Shown one piece after another: positions 22,889 to 29,492 of a stretch of 30,557 nt of DNA. The notes beneath the pieces were generated by a model. The model was not told where the DNA came from and did not search any database. It worked only from the letters and a program-made list of their open reading frames with translations. Source of the DNA: DASQVO01 sp035640715. Its GTDB lineage: Bacteria > Actinomycetota > Actinomycetes > Streptosporangiales > Streptosporangiaceae. Positions within the stretch are counted from its first letter, which is position 1; each line of letters starts with the position of its first letter. Made by a program: the position numbers and the translations under genes. The DNA is taken from NCBI GenBank assembly GCA_035640715.1, contig DASQVO010000506.1:1-30557 (forward strand), given 5' to 3'.

Positions 22889-22943
22889 CTCTCCATCTGG
22901 CCTTCACCGGCGGCACATACGATCGGCACTCCAGCTGGCTGGC
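22889..22943 (+). promoter_or_regulatory. Related element, copy E, divergent (plus strand)
   Basis: Reads CTCTCCATCTGGCCTTCACC, and further on CGGCACTCCA and GCTGGCTGGC, the last two close to the copy at 29493-29545. The middle is a few bases longer and contains CACATACGAT with a TACGAT -10-like hexamer. It points toward the 112-aa gene at 23282, making 22.77-22.94 kb a divergent pair of like elements. Confidence 0.45.
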
Positions 22944-23281
22944 ATCAGTTCATAGGCCGGCCGACGGGGCTGGCTCGCTGCTGATCGACACGATGAAGGG
23001 AATCGCGGGCATAGCAAAGAAGGTCCTGATAGCACAGCGCAGAAGTGCTGACTGATACCGCGTTAGAAGTGCGGGAACCATTGGCTTTCAAACTGTTCCT
23101 CCTGCGGTTCGCGCCTAACGGTGAAGAAACGGCTGGAATGAAGGGTCGCCGAGATCGTGGTGCTTTGCCCGGGCGGGCTGATCGTGGCCGCGGTCACCAT
23201 CGCGCTGGCCATGCCCTGCCTGTGACTGCGCTACTTCGTGCTGACCTGACCCGCGAAGCCCAGGAAGGAGGGCCGGATCCG
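22944..23281. other. Leader region of the 112-aa gene
   Basis: About 340 bases without a firm gene. It has patches of lower GC (around 23040-23130). A 22-codon hydrophobic micro-ORF (GTG 23157 to TGA 23225, V-V-L-C-P-G-G-L-I-V-A-A-V-T-I-A-L-A) looks like a membrane helix. After its TGA the same frame continues L-R-Y-F-V-L-T before the next stop, as if a slightly longer small membrane protein was interrupted. AAGGG lies 11 bases before the GTG. Support is weak. Confidence 0.3.
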
Positions 23282-23620
23282 ATGGCACGCGAGATGATCG
23301 CCCAGGCCAGCGAGTTTCTTCTCGTCTACCTGACCACCCCGTCCGCTGATGACGCCCCAGACCGGCTCTCAGCGATCTTCAACCTGATCTACCAGGAACG
23401 GCTCAACCGCGAACCTGTCGACCTGAGCAATCCTGCCGTCGCGGTCCAGGCCGCGTGCGACCGTCTGGGCAACATCATCCTGGACCATGTCGCGCTGGAG
23501 GCGGCCCTGCTCGCCATCGCCAGCAGCGCCACTGGACGTTCACCTGAGGCCATATTGCATAACATCGCCGGGCAGATGGCAGAGGAGGAAGAGCATCCCC
23601 GGCGGCCACCGGAGCCATAG
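23282..23620 (+). CDS. Hypothetical protein (112 aa)
   Basis: ATG 23282 has a strong AAGGAGGG about 9 bases upstream; the frame is open further to GTG 23045 but that part does not look coding. It reads MAREMIAQASEFLLVYLTTP, then R-L-S-A-I-F-N-L-I-Y-Q-E-R-L and helical segments up to an acidic/proline tail (E-E-E-E-H-P-R-R-P-P-E-P). It is predicted soluble and helical with no recognised motif. It is preceded by element E, which suggests co-regulation with the V-ATPase. Confidence 0.6.
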   Translation: MAREMIAQASEFLLVYLTTPSADDAPDRLSAIFNLIYQERLNREPVDLSNPAVAVQAACDRLGNIILDHVALEAALLAIASSATGRSPEAILHNIAGQMAEEEEHPRRPPEP

Positions 23621-23655
23621 CATCGGCCGTCTCCGGCGCCTCGGCTGCGTAAACC

Positions 23656-23748
23656 CTATTGCCCGGGCCGGCAGAACACCGGCACCAGGGTGCCGTCATG
23701 CTGCTCAGCGAGTTCCCGTACATGCTCGGCTCGCAGCAGGTCAGCCAT
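23656..23748 (-). CDS. 30-aa microprotein coupled to the M50 protease gene
   Basis: ATG 23748 overlaps the 3' end of the M50 gene by 8 bases. It reads MADLLRAEHVRELAEQHDGT, then L-V-P-V-F-C-R-P-G-Q and TAG. The first half is an amphipathic helix; one Cys is near the end. The overlap and clean codon pattern suggest it is translated with the protease. Function unknown. Confidence 0.4.
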   Translation of the reverse strand: MADLLRAEHVRELAEQHDGTLVPVFCRPGQ

Positions 23749-24976
23749 GGCTGCCATCCCCGGGCCAATGGTGGCCGTGCGGCTGGTCCGCCACGTGGCC
23801 CGGTAGGCTCGGCGACCCTCTTCTTTCCCCGGCCGGGCCCGGACGTCCGCGGAGCGTTTGCCATCGGGCGATCTGCCGCAGGCGCGTGACTGTGACGATG
23901 CCGGTGATCCTTCCTTCGCTGGTGACGATGGCGGCCAGTCCTCCAGCCAGCGGTGGGCGGCTGAGCAGCGGGGCAGCCGGATCGCCTGGCCCGGCTACGT
24001 AGCCGGGCGGCACTATGGCCATGACCTCGCGTAGCGGGGTGCTGGCCCGCTTGCCCGGTGGCACTCGCGCGAGCAGGCGGAGGGCGGTCACCCCGGCCAG
24101 TGAGCGGTCCGGCCCGATGATGGGAAATTCCGTCTGTGCGGAGTGTGGGTCCACATGGTCGATGAAGCCGGAGACGCTCATCCAGCTTCCGCCAATGTCC
24201 GGGTCCGGCGTCATCACATCCCGCACCAGCAGGCCGCCGAGCGCGGACGCCGCGGCTCCCGCGGCGCTCTCCGCGGCGGCAGCGCTCATCACGAACACGC
24301 CGATCAGGGCAAGCCACACTCCCCTGGTGTGGCCCCAGAGCAGAAGCTCGCCGAAGCCCAAAGCTATGAATGCTGCGCCGATTGCACGGCCTGCCGTAGC
24401 CGCCGACTGAACCGCCCTCAGCCGGTCGCCGTGGCGCATCCACAACGCGGCGCGCAGGATCCGGCCGCCGTCCAGCGGCGCGCCGGGAAGCAGGTTGAAG
24501 GCCGCGAGGAAGAGGTTCATCACCGCTAGCCAGCCGAGCGCCGCGACGGCGATGCCTGGGCCGGTCCCGGCGCGGACCGCCGTGGCCAGTGCGCCGGACA
24601 TCAGGCCGGCGGCCAGGCTGGCCGCAGGGCCAGCCACGGCGATCTGGAGGTCGGCCCGGGCGGTCGGCGGCTCGCCGCCGAGTTCGGACACGCCACCCAG
24701 AGCCCACAAGGTGATCGAGGTTACCGGTACCCCGTGGTGGCGGGCCACCAGCGAATGCGCGAGTTCGTGCGCGAGCAGAGCGGCGATGAACGCCACCGCC
24801 GCGGGGACGGCCACCGCCCAGTGCAGCACTGCAGGCTCGTGCGGTGTCATGCCCGGAAGCACCTGGGCGCCCAGCACCCAGCCGATGAGAACGACCATGA
24901 CCAGGACGCTCCAGTGCGCGCCGACCCGGATGCCTGCTACCCGGCCCAGCCAGACGGTCTGCTTCATCGATCCCAT
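23741..24976 (-). CDS. M50 site-2 protease-like membrane metalloprotease with CBS domains
   Basis: 411 aa from ATG 24976 (GTG 24979 and ATG 24967 are alternatives; no strong ribosome site). The zinc motif H-E-L-A-H is at residues 70-74 in A-L-L-A-H-E-L-A-H-S-L-V-A-R. The third ligand, Asp169, is in N-L-L-P-G-A-P-L-D-G-G-R-I. Six or so membrane helices fill residues 20-235. Two CBS-like repeats follow (L-L-V-R-D-V-M-T-P-D, then L-R-E-V-M-A-I-V-P-P, ending I-T-G-I-V-T-V-T-R-L). This is the SpoIVFB/Rip3-like class, where CBS domains sense nucleotides and gate cleavage of a membrane-bound sigma or anti-sigma factor. No such substrate is adjacent. The 35-residue tail is basic and His/Gly-rich. Confidence 0.92.
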   Translation of the reverse strand: MGSMKQTVWLGRVAGIRVGAHWSVLVMVVLIGWVLGAQVLPGMTPHEPAVLHWAVAVPAAVAFIAALLAHELAHSLVARHHGVPVTSITLWALGGVSELGGEPPTARADLQIAVAGPAASLAAGLMSGALATAVRAGTGPGIAVAALGWLAVMNLFLAAFNLLPGAPLDGGRILRAALWMRHGDRLRAVQSAATAGRAIGAAFIALGFGELLLWGHTRGVWLALIGVFVMSAAAAESAAGAAASALGGLLVRDVMTPDPDIGGSWMSVSGFIDHVDPHSAQTEFPIIGPDRSLAGVTALRLLARVPPGKRASTPLREVMAIVPPGYVAGPGDPAAPLLSRPPLAGGLAAIVTSEGRITGIVTVTRLRQIARWQTLRGRPGPAGERRGSPSLPGHVADQPHGHHWPGDGSHG

Positions 24977-25001
24977 CACCCGTTGCCAACATGCGGCCCG
25001 G

Positions 25002-25139
25002 CTACCCGAGTGCGCCCGCCCGCGCGGCCGCCAGGTCAGCGCGCTTTTGCGTAAGGAGGGTGTGGCCCCGGCGCGCGATGCCCTCGCGGGATCTGCGGGC
25101 GAGCAGATCGCTGCGGGTAGCTGTCACTGCGCGGCTCAT
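25002..25139 (-). pseudogene. Truncated copy of V-ATPase subunit D gene (5' end only)
   Basis: From ATG 25139 it reads M-S-R-A-V-T-A-T-R-S-D-L-L-A-R-R-S-R-E-G and R-R-G-H-T-L-L-T-Q-K-R-A-D-L, nearly the same as AtpD residues 1-35. It then diverges to A-A-A-R-A-G-A-L-G and stops at TAG 25002-25004 (45 aa). The second half of the protein is missing, so it cannot form the shaft. It keeps a ribosome site (GGAG) and a full copy of the 53-base element. It could still be expressed as a peptide. It ends 26 bases before the M50 start, so the M50 gene may be transcribed from this duplicated promoter. Confidence 0.8.
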
Positions 25140-25308
25140 GTGGCTCCACTCCCTCCGCCTGCCGTGGCCTGGCTGGCGATGTCTCATCCGGTCACTGAGC
25201 CCATGGAAGCCAGCCCGGCTGGAAAGCGGATGTGCTGCGTGTGACGGCCAGATGGAGATACGCCTGGCCACGTTGCGGACCGGAGCCCGGCCGCCATCTT
25301 CGCCCGAT
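25036..25308. repeat. Direct repeat copy B: atpD start and promoter duplicated upstream of M50 gene
   Basis: Same orientation and order as 22605-22870, about 2.43 kb apart. It brackets the 112-aa and M50 genes. It includes the coding start, leader, 53-base element and the region behind it up to ccgccatcttcgcccg. Recombination between the copies would delete the intervening 2.4 kb. Confidence 0.85.
25207..25259 (-). promoter_or_regulatory. Recurrent 53-bp element, copy B (M50/D-copy unit)
   Basis: Minus strand begins ATCTCCATCTGGCCGTCACA and ends CCGGGCTGGCTT. 67 bases before ATG 25139. It is the copy closest to the consensus. Confidence 0.65.
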
Positions 25309-25390
25309 CCCTGACTCCAGCGCCCAGGCAGGACGTGGCCAGCTCGGCCAGCCCAGCTTTGCCCTCCGGCAGCCATCGGCCGGAGCTCTT

Positions 25391-25438
25391 CACACGGCCA
25401 CCATGCCGGCTTCACGTTTCCTGCATCGCGGCCGTGTG
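25391..25438. repeat. Inverted repeat CACACGGCC / GGCCGTGTG
   Basis: Perfect 9-base arms at 25391-25399 and 25430-25438 around a 30-base spacer, 37 bases before GTG 25475. It could be an operator pair or a large leader hairpin. The remaining region between 25309 and 25474 shows no gene. Confidence 0.4.
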
Positions 25439-25474
25439 CACTGATGCTGCCCGCGCCTGCCCGCCGGTCCAGCG

Positions 25475-25717
25475 GTGCTGAACGGAAGTGATCTGATCAC
25501 GCTGGCGCTGTGGATCGCCTTCGGCGCAGGCGGGGCCGCACGTGGCGAAGGGAGGATCGAACATGACCGCATCGCCCCTGGCCCACATCATCATCCCCAT
25601 CGTCGTCATAATCGCTCTCGCTACGTGGCTTGCCATGGTGTTCTATGCCGCCGCCCATCCCGGCCACGCAGGACGCGACGCGGCGGCAAGACAAGGCACC
25701 GCCGGCGAGCCCGATAG
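25475..25717 (+). CDS. Small membrane protein, G-x-D...W-x-x-F-G family (third copy)
   Basis: From GTG 25475 it reads (V/M)-L-N-G-S-D-L-I-T-L-A-L-W-I-A-F-G-A-G-G-A-A-R-G, matching the 44-aa and 81-aa proteins at 10109 and 11379. After about residue 25 the frame runs under the start of the 96-aa gene and becomes His/Arg-rich, so the true C-terminus is uncertain and the gene may be frameshifted or shortened. There is one membrane helix. No strong ribosome site. Confidence 0.4.
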   Translation: MLNGSDLITLALWIAFGAGGAARGEGRIEHDRIAPGPHHHPHRRHNRSRYVACHGVLCRRPSRPRRTRRGGKTRHRRRAR

Positions 25718-25853
25718 TGGAGATGCGCAACAGCAGGATGAGCACCCGGAAACCACCTCAGGCGGAAGCTGTGAGTCTTCTCCGGAGCGCCAGGACGCCG
25801 AACATCCTGGCGGCAGGTCTACGGCAACTGAGTCGGCACCGACAACTACGTGA
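25563..25853 (+). CDS. Single-pass small membrane protein (96 aa)
   Basis: ATG 25563 has GGGAGG 7-8 bases upstream. Residues 8-30 (H-I-I-I-P-I-V-V-I-I-A-L-A-T-W-L-A-M-V-F-Y-A-A) form one helix, followed by A-H-P-G-H and a long polar tail rich in Glu/Ser/Thr. This resembles widespread small actinobacterial membrane proteins with W-L-x-x-V-F-Y-A-x-x-H-P after the helix. It directly follows the third small G-x-D family member. Function unknown. Confidence 0.65.
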   Translation: MTASPLAHIIIPIVVIIALATWLAMVFYAAAHPGHAGRDAAARQGTAGEPDSGDAQQQDEHPETTSGGSCESSPERQDAEHPGGRSTATESAPTTT

Positions 25854-25964
25854 CGAAACCGCGGTCTCTGCGGGCACCAGCCAGCGCAGCCGTTCCCAGC
25901 CGCCCAGCACGTCAAGGCTGCGGCCGACGGCGCTGTCTGGGTCGACCTCGTCGTCACTGCTGGG

Positions 25965-26102
25965 ATGCTGATCGGGGATAACCTGCACCACGCGCACGCG
26001 CTGCTGACCTGGGGTGGCCTCACTGGACTGGCGGCCGCCGTCCTTACCGTCACCGTCATGGTGGTGGTCGCGTGGCACAGACGCCGGACACGCCGTCTGT
26101 GA
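25965..26102 (+). CDS. Possible small membrane protein (45 aa)
   Basis: ATG 25965 to TGA 26102. It reads MLIGDNLHHAHALLTWGGLT, then G-L-A-A-A-V-L-T-V-T-V-M-V-V-V-A-W-H-R-R-R. The frame is open back to 25854 and the part before the ATG (G-A-V-W-V-D-L-V-V-T-A-G) also looks coding, so the real start may be upstream or lost. One helix with a basic C-terminal end. No good ribosome site at the ATG. Outside this ORF, 25854-26170 holds nothing else that I can support. Confidence 0.35.
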   Translation: MLIGDNLHHAHALLTWGGLTGLAAAVLTVTVMVVVAWHRRRTRRL

Positions 26103-26170
26103 ACCCGGCGGTTACCCCGTGAACGGGTGCGGACCGGCCACCTGATTCCTTGGCACGGATCGTGGCATGC

Positions 26171-26227
26171 ATCTTCATCCGTCCACCACATCGGCGGCAC
26201 CTGCTGTCCACAGGCTGCCGGTTGGCT
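26171..26227 (+). promoter_or_regulatory. Related element, copy F, upstream of the universal stress gene
   Basis: Reads ATCTTCATCCGTCCACCACA, agreeing best with copy D (CTCTCCATCC GCCCACCACA), followed by GGCACCTG..GTCCA and CCGGTTGGCT in the same order. It lies 50 bases before ATG 26278. The spacing inside is about four bases longer than in copies A-D. Confidence 0.45.
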
Positions 26228-26277
26228 GTGTGTTAACGCCTGGTCACACCGTCCGGCCCGGTGGAAGGAGCCTGATC

Positions 26278-26820
26278 ATGTCCGGTGTCCGGAGGATCAT
26301 CGCGGGGGTCAGCGGTAGTCCGCGTAACCTGCCCGCACTGCGCTACGCGGCAGAGCTGGCCCGCGTTTATGAGGCTGCTTTTGTTCCCGTCCACACCTGG
26401 GTTCCGCCCGTCTCCGAGGGGCCGGACTACCAGTTCATTTCGGAGTATCTGCGCCCGGCGTGGGAGGACGCCGCCCGGCAGCGGCTGGGGCGCGCGCTGG
26501 ACATGGCGGTCGGCGGGCTCCCGCCGGGCATCCCGGCCGAGCCGTTGATCGTACAGGGTAACGCGGGCCCGATCCTGGTCGGCGTGGCCAGCCAGGCCGG
26601 TGACACGCTGGTCATCGGGACGGGCCGCCGTGGCGCGGTCAGCCGCTTGTGGCACGGCACGGTCAGCCGGTACTGCCTGGCCCATGCCCGCTGCCCAGTG
26701 ATCGCCATCCCGCCCCCGACACTCGACCTTGCCGCCGCACAGGGAGTGCGCGGCTGGGCGTTGCGGCACAAGATCCCCAGTCCAGACGACATCATCTCGG
26801 GCGCAGCCCACGCCAGTTAG
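26278..26820 (+). CDS. Universal stress protein (UspA-like)
   Basis: 180 aa; ATG 26278 with GGAAGGAG 6-7 bases upstream. The fold starts R-R-I-I-A-G-V-S-G-S-P-R-N-L-P-A-L-R-Y-A, and the ATP-loop region reads V-I-G-T-G-R-R-G-A-V-S-R-L-W-H-G-T-V-S-R-Y, followed by A-R-C-P-V-I-A-I-P. The classical G-2x-G-9x-G-S/T motif is altered: the second Gly is Arg, a variant I recall in many actinobacterial members, so ATP binding is uncertain. A 25-residue C-terminal tail extends beyond the fold. The protein would act in stress or dormancy. Element F links it to the V-ATPase promoter. Confidence 0.92.
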   Translation: MSGVRRIIAGVSGSPRNLPALRYAAELARVYEAAFVPVHTWVPPVSEGPDYQFISEYLRPAWEDAARQRLGRALDMAVGGLPPGIPAEPLIVQGNAGPILVGVASQAGDTLVIGTGRRGAVSRLWHGTVSRYCLAHARCPVIAIPPPTLDLAAAQGVRGWALRHKIPSPDDIISGAAHAS

Positions 26821-27125
26821 GCGGTATCGGCCGGCAGGCATCCTGCTTCCGCCATCCGCCATCCCGGCGCGATTACCAGACCGGCTACCCCGGCACGGCG
26901 CAGGCAAGGCGGCAACGGCCGGGATCATCGTTGTCCGCCAACTGTGTCAGTGCCTTGACAACCGGGATGATCATCTGTGTGGTTCATCGCCCGGCTGCTG
27001 GCGCCGGCCGGGCACGGCCCCCGCCGCGCACAGACACTGGCACTACGGGGCGATGAAACCTGAAGAGCATGGATCCCGTGTGAACCGGCGATGATGGCAT
27101 GATAAAAGCGGAGCAGTGTTGCCTG
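26821..27125. other. Intergenic region between convergent USP and VOC genes
   Basis: About 305 bases. One 28-codon frame (GTG 26977 to TGA 27063: V-W-F-I-A-R-L-L-A-P-A-G-H-G) looks mildly protein-like but lacks a ribosome site. GC falls toward the VOC end. No clear terminator was seen. Confidence 0.4.
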
Positions 27126-27530
27126 TCAATCATGACAACGCTTATCAGGCTGTGGTTGATAGATGAGCTGCCAGACGTGGCCGTCAAGATCCTGGAAGCT
27201 GCCGCTATAGACCGGGCATTCTTCCACAATCGGCCACGGCTTGCCGCCCGCAGCGATGGCCTTCGTCACAGTCTGGTCTACTTCCTGCTCGCTGCCGGCC
27301 GACAGGCTGGTCACGAACCCTGTGCTCGCGGTGGCGTGGCGCATCTCGCTGTCAACGGAGTCCCGGAAGCGGTCTTCGGCGACCAGCATTACATGGATGT
27401 TCCGGTCGACGATCATGCATGCGATCTCGTTACCACAAAGTTCCGGTCTGAACGTGAAGCCGAGTTCGCTGAAAAATGCCTTGGAGACCGCCATATTGCG
27501 AACTGGCAAGCTGACAAAGATTGTGCGCAT
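27126..27530 (-). CDS. VOC-family (glyoxalase/bleomycin-resistance fold) protein
   Basis: 134 aa from ATG 27530, with GGAG 9 bases upstream; TTG 27539 would be too close to it. It reads MRTIFVSLPVRNMAVSKAFF, then S-E-L-G-F-T-F and D-R-N-I-H-V-M-L-V; the second half ends G-S-F-Q-D-L-D-G-H-V-W-Q-L-I-Y, the usual VOC end. One beta-alpha-beta-beta-beta pair gives a dimeric enzyme or binding protein; the substrate is unknown. GC is clearly lower than in the flanking genes (roughly mid-50s percent by eye), suggesting acquisition from elsewhere. It lies just after the CBS gene, 12 bases from its stop codon. Confidence 0.85.
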   Translation of the reverse strand: MRTIFVSLPVRNMAVSKAFFSELGFTFRPELCGNEIACMIVDRNIHVMLVAEDRFRDSVDSEMRHATASTGFVTSLSAGSEQEVDQTVTKAIAAGGKPWPIVEECPVYSGSFQDLDGHVWQLIYQPQPDKRCHD

Positions 27531-27542
27531 CGCGGCCAACTC

Positions 27543-27914
27543 CTACGCCCACACTTCGACGGCTAACAGGTCCCGCATTGACACGATGCCGATCGGCTGC
27601 CCGTCACGGACCACCGGCATGTGCCGTATCCCTGCCACCAGCATGCGATGTGCGACCTCTGTCGAGTCGTCGTCCACAGCGCACACCTGGACGTCACGCG
27701 ACGCGTGATCACCCGCAGTCGCGATGCTCATATCTACACCCGCCGCGACAGCGTCCACCACGTCCCGCTCAGAGATCACGCCTGCCAGCCGCTTATGGTC
27801 ACGAACCGCAAGCACACCCACGCCATGCCGGCCCATCTGCCGTGCGACCCGCTGCAGCGGATCGTCGATGTTGCATGCATACACCTCCGGCCGATACATG
27901 CGCTCGACCTTCAC
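27543..27914 (-). CDS. Two-CBS-domain protein
   Basis: 123 aa from GTG 27914, which places GAGGA about 8 bases upstream; in-frame GTGs at 27923 and 27917 are too near it. CBS1 (about 5-58) has D-P-L-Q-R-V-A-R-Q-M, G-V-G-V-L-A-V-R-D and L-A-G-V-I-S-E-R-D-V-V; CBS2 has V-A-H-R-M-L-V-A-G-I-R-H-M-P-V-V-R-D-G and I-G-I-V-S-M-R-D-L-L. Stand-alone CBS pairs bind AMP/ATP or similar ligands and serve as energy sensors; they are frequent in actinobacterial dormancy regulons. Possibly co-transcribed with the VOC gene. Confidence 0.92.
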   Translation of the reverse strand: MKVERMYRPEVYACNIDDPLQRVARQMGRHGVGVLAVRDHKRLAGVISERDVVDAVAAGVDMSIATAGDHASRDVQVCAVDDDSTEVAHRMLVAGIRHMPVVRDGQPIGIVSMRDLLAVEVWA

Positions 27915-27958
27915 CACACTCACTCCTCAAGATCGTGTCCGCCTCGGCGCTCGCCCTT

Positions 27959-28005
27959 CTGGCGGCTCCCTGTCCAGTCGCAGGGCAACTCAGGCCAGCC
28001 GCCAG
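27959..28005 (-). terminator. Nested inverted repeat after the baeRF7-like relic
   Basis: Outer arms CTGGCGGCT (27959-27967) and AGCCGCCAG (27997-28005) enclose inner arms CCCTG (27968-27972) and CAGGG (27981-27985). It begins a few bases after the stop of the broken baeRF gene and 45 bases before the CBS start, so it may terminate that transcript or control CBS expression. Confidence 0.45.
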
Positions 28006-28011
28006 GTCTCC

Positions 28012-29465
28012 TCATCTGGGTTCTTTTGCCCCAGGGCCATAACGGACCCTGCCCTCAACCGTCTGATCCTCTAATGAACACGGAAGGCGTGCAGGTGGCG
28101 TGCGGGCCAGGTGGCGGCTATATGGAGAACTGGTGGCCTGGTGCCGCCGCGCCAACGCCCCGAAGTCAGCTAGCTTTAAGTAGCGGAAGACAGCGGCAAT
28201 GTCGCTGCCGCCCGGGATCTCTGGTGTGCGGAGGGCGTGCACCTGACCGCCCCGGGACAGGGTTTCGGCGGCCGCCCGGTCGAGCAGCTCACAGTGGGAG
28301 AAGGTTTCGTCAGCGCCGAGCTGAACCACCCGGACGCCGGCGGGGAAATGTTCCCTGCACCACGGTCGTGTCGCCACCAGCAGCGTCTCGACCCGCCCCT
28401 GCCGAGCGGCTGCCTCGATCATCTACGGCTCGTCCGACGTGCGGCCGGTGCCGTGCAGTTCCTCAAACCGCTCGACGGCCCGGCTCGCCTGCTGATCAGC
28501 GATCTCTACCATGATGGGCCACGCCGCGGCGTGCAACTCCTCGGCGGAGAGCTCATCGGGGTTCTCGCGGACCGCCTCCTCGGTCAGGTGCGGATAGGTG
28601 CCCACCTCCCGGCAGATCGAGACCAGATAGGCCTGGCCGGCGGGAACCATGGGCAGGTCCTGGTCAGCCAGGTAGCCGCGCAGCCCTTCGGCGACGCAAC
28701 CGCTCCTTTTTGAAGTGCTCGTCGGCCGCCCCGTGCCCATAGAAGACAGCCCGGCTGGCTTGCCCGCCGACGCTGCTAAGCGGTTCCCGGCATAACTACG
28801 ATGGCGTAACCAGGGGCCCACGGTAGCGTGACGACCGTCCCTGGGGTAGGCGGATACGTCATCGAAATTATGACCCCGAGCACTAAGGGCAGCCGTGCCA
28901 TGGTGTCCGAACGTGGCTCGGGCGGCTCTATCGCCTGCCGCAGGCTCGTCGGGACGTCCCTGAGCTCGATCTCTTCGATATGACGCATGCTGCCTTCCAG
29001 CAGCCGTATCTTCCGCTGGCTCAGTACCAGCAGCAGGAAATGACTGTCACCGGCGACGATAGGCAGCAGCGGGCCGATCAGGAAGTGGTCACCGACGGCT
29101 GCTACCGCGGGCAGATCGATGGGCACCCGGAAGGCCCGATGCCAGCCCGGACGGATGAACAGCGCGAGGCCGTCACTCATGTACCGCCCGGCCATGGCGT
29201 CATTGCGCAAAACCCGCGCCGGTGCCAGCAGCCGGGCGATGTCCTGTGCCCGCAGTCCCCGCTGCGAAAGGACAGCGCTCACCTCGGTCAGCAGATTCTT
29301 CCACCAGATCCGGTGAGCCCGGGCGCCGGCGCCGGGCCGGTGGGCCGGGATGAACAGCGACACGTGCATGCCCGGCTGCCCGCGTTGCCCCAGTAGCTCC
29401 AGATCCGCTTTCGTCAGGCGGCCTGACCCCGTGATCAGGCGTCCATCCCCGCGTAGCAAATTCAT
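28012..29465 (-). pseudogene. baeRF7-like (archaeo-eukaryotic release factor fold) gene, multiply disrupted
   Basis: Start ATG 29465 with GAGGAGG 8 bases upstream. Piece 1 (29465 to about 28890) reads M-N-L-L-R-G-D-G-R-L, then H-V-S-L-F-I-P-A-H-R-P-G, D-G-L-A-L-F-I-R-P-G-W-H-R-A-F-R-V-P and L-P-I-V-A-G-D-S-H-F-L-L-L-V-L-S-Q-R-K-I-R-L. That matches the bacterial release-factor-like family 7. About 100 bases near 28780-28890 do not fit and look inserted or scrambled. A short stretch A-V-F-Y-G-H-G-A-A-D-E-H-F-K-K-E-R-L is in another frame at about 28695-28750. Piece 2 (to 28423) resumes V-A-E-G-L-R-G-Y-L-A-D-Q-D. An in-frame TAG (28423-28425) separates it from piece 3 (28422-28012), G-R-V-E-T-L-L-V-A-T-R-P-W to the end. 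Baseline role of the family is ribosome-linked and largely uncharacterised. Sequencing errors could explain some lesions. Confidence 0.7.
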
Positions 29466-29492
29466 GGGGAGTCCTCCTCTCACCCCCGATCA

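Noticed and set aside
23045..23281. N-terminal extension of the 112-aa protein
   Set aside because: Composition changes sharply and a strong ribosome site precedes ATG 23282.
23475..24992. 505-codon minus-strand frame overlapping the M50 gene
   Set aside because: It is an out-of-frame shadow rich in Arg/Pro/Gly; the M50 frame has the zinc motif and CBS repeats.
25643..26200. Minus-strand 185-codon frame
   Set aside because: No motif, Arg/Ser/Thr-rich, antisense to two hydrophobic small ORFs.
26977..27063. 28-codon frame V-W-F-I-A-R-L-L-A-P-A-G
   Set aside because: Slightly protein-like but no ribosome site and no related sequence in the window.
28948..28957. GGGACGTCCC palindrome, considered as a dormancy-regulator (DosR-like) site
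   Set aside because: It lies inside coding sequence of the baeRF7-like relic and is too short to mean anything alone.
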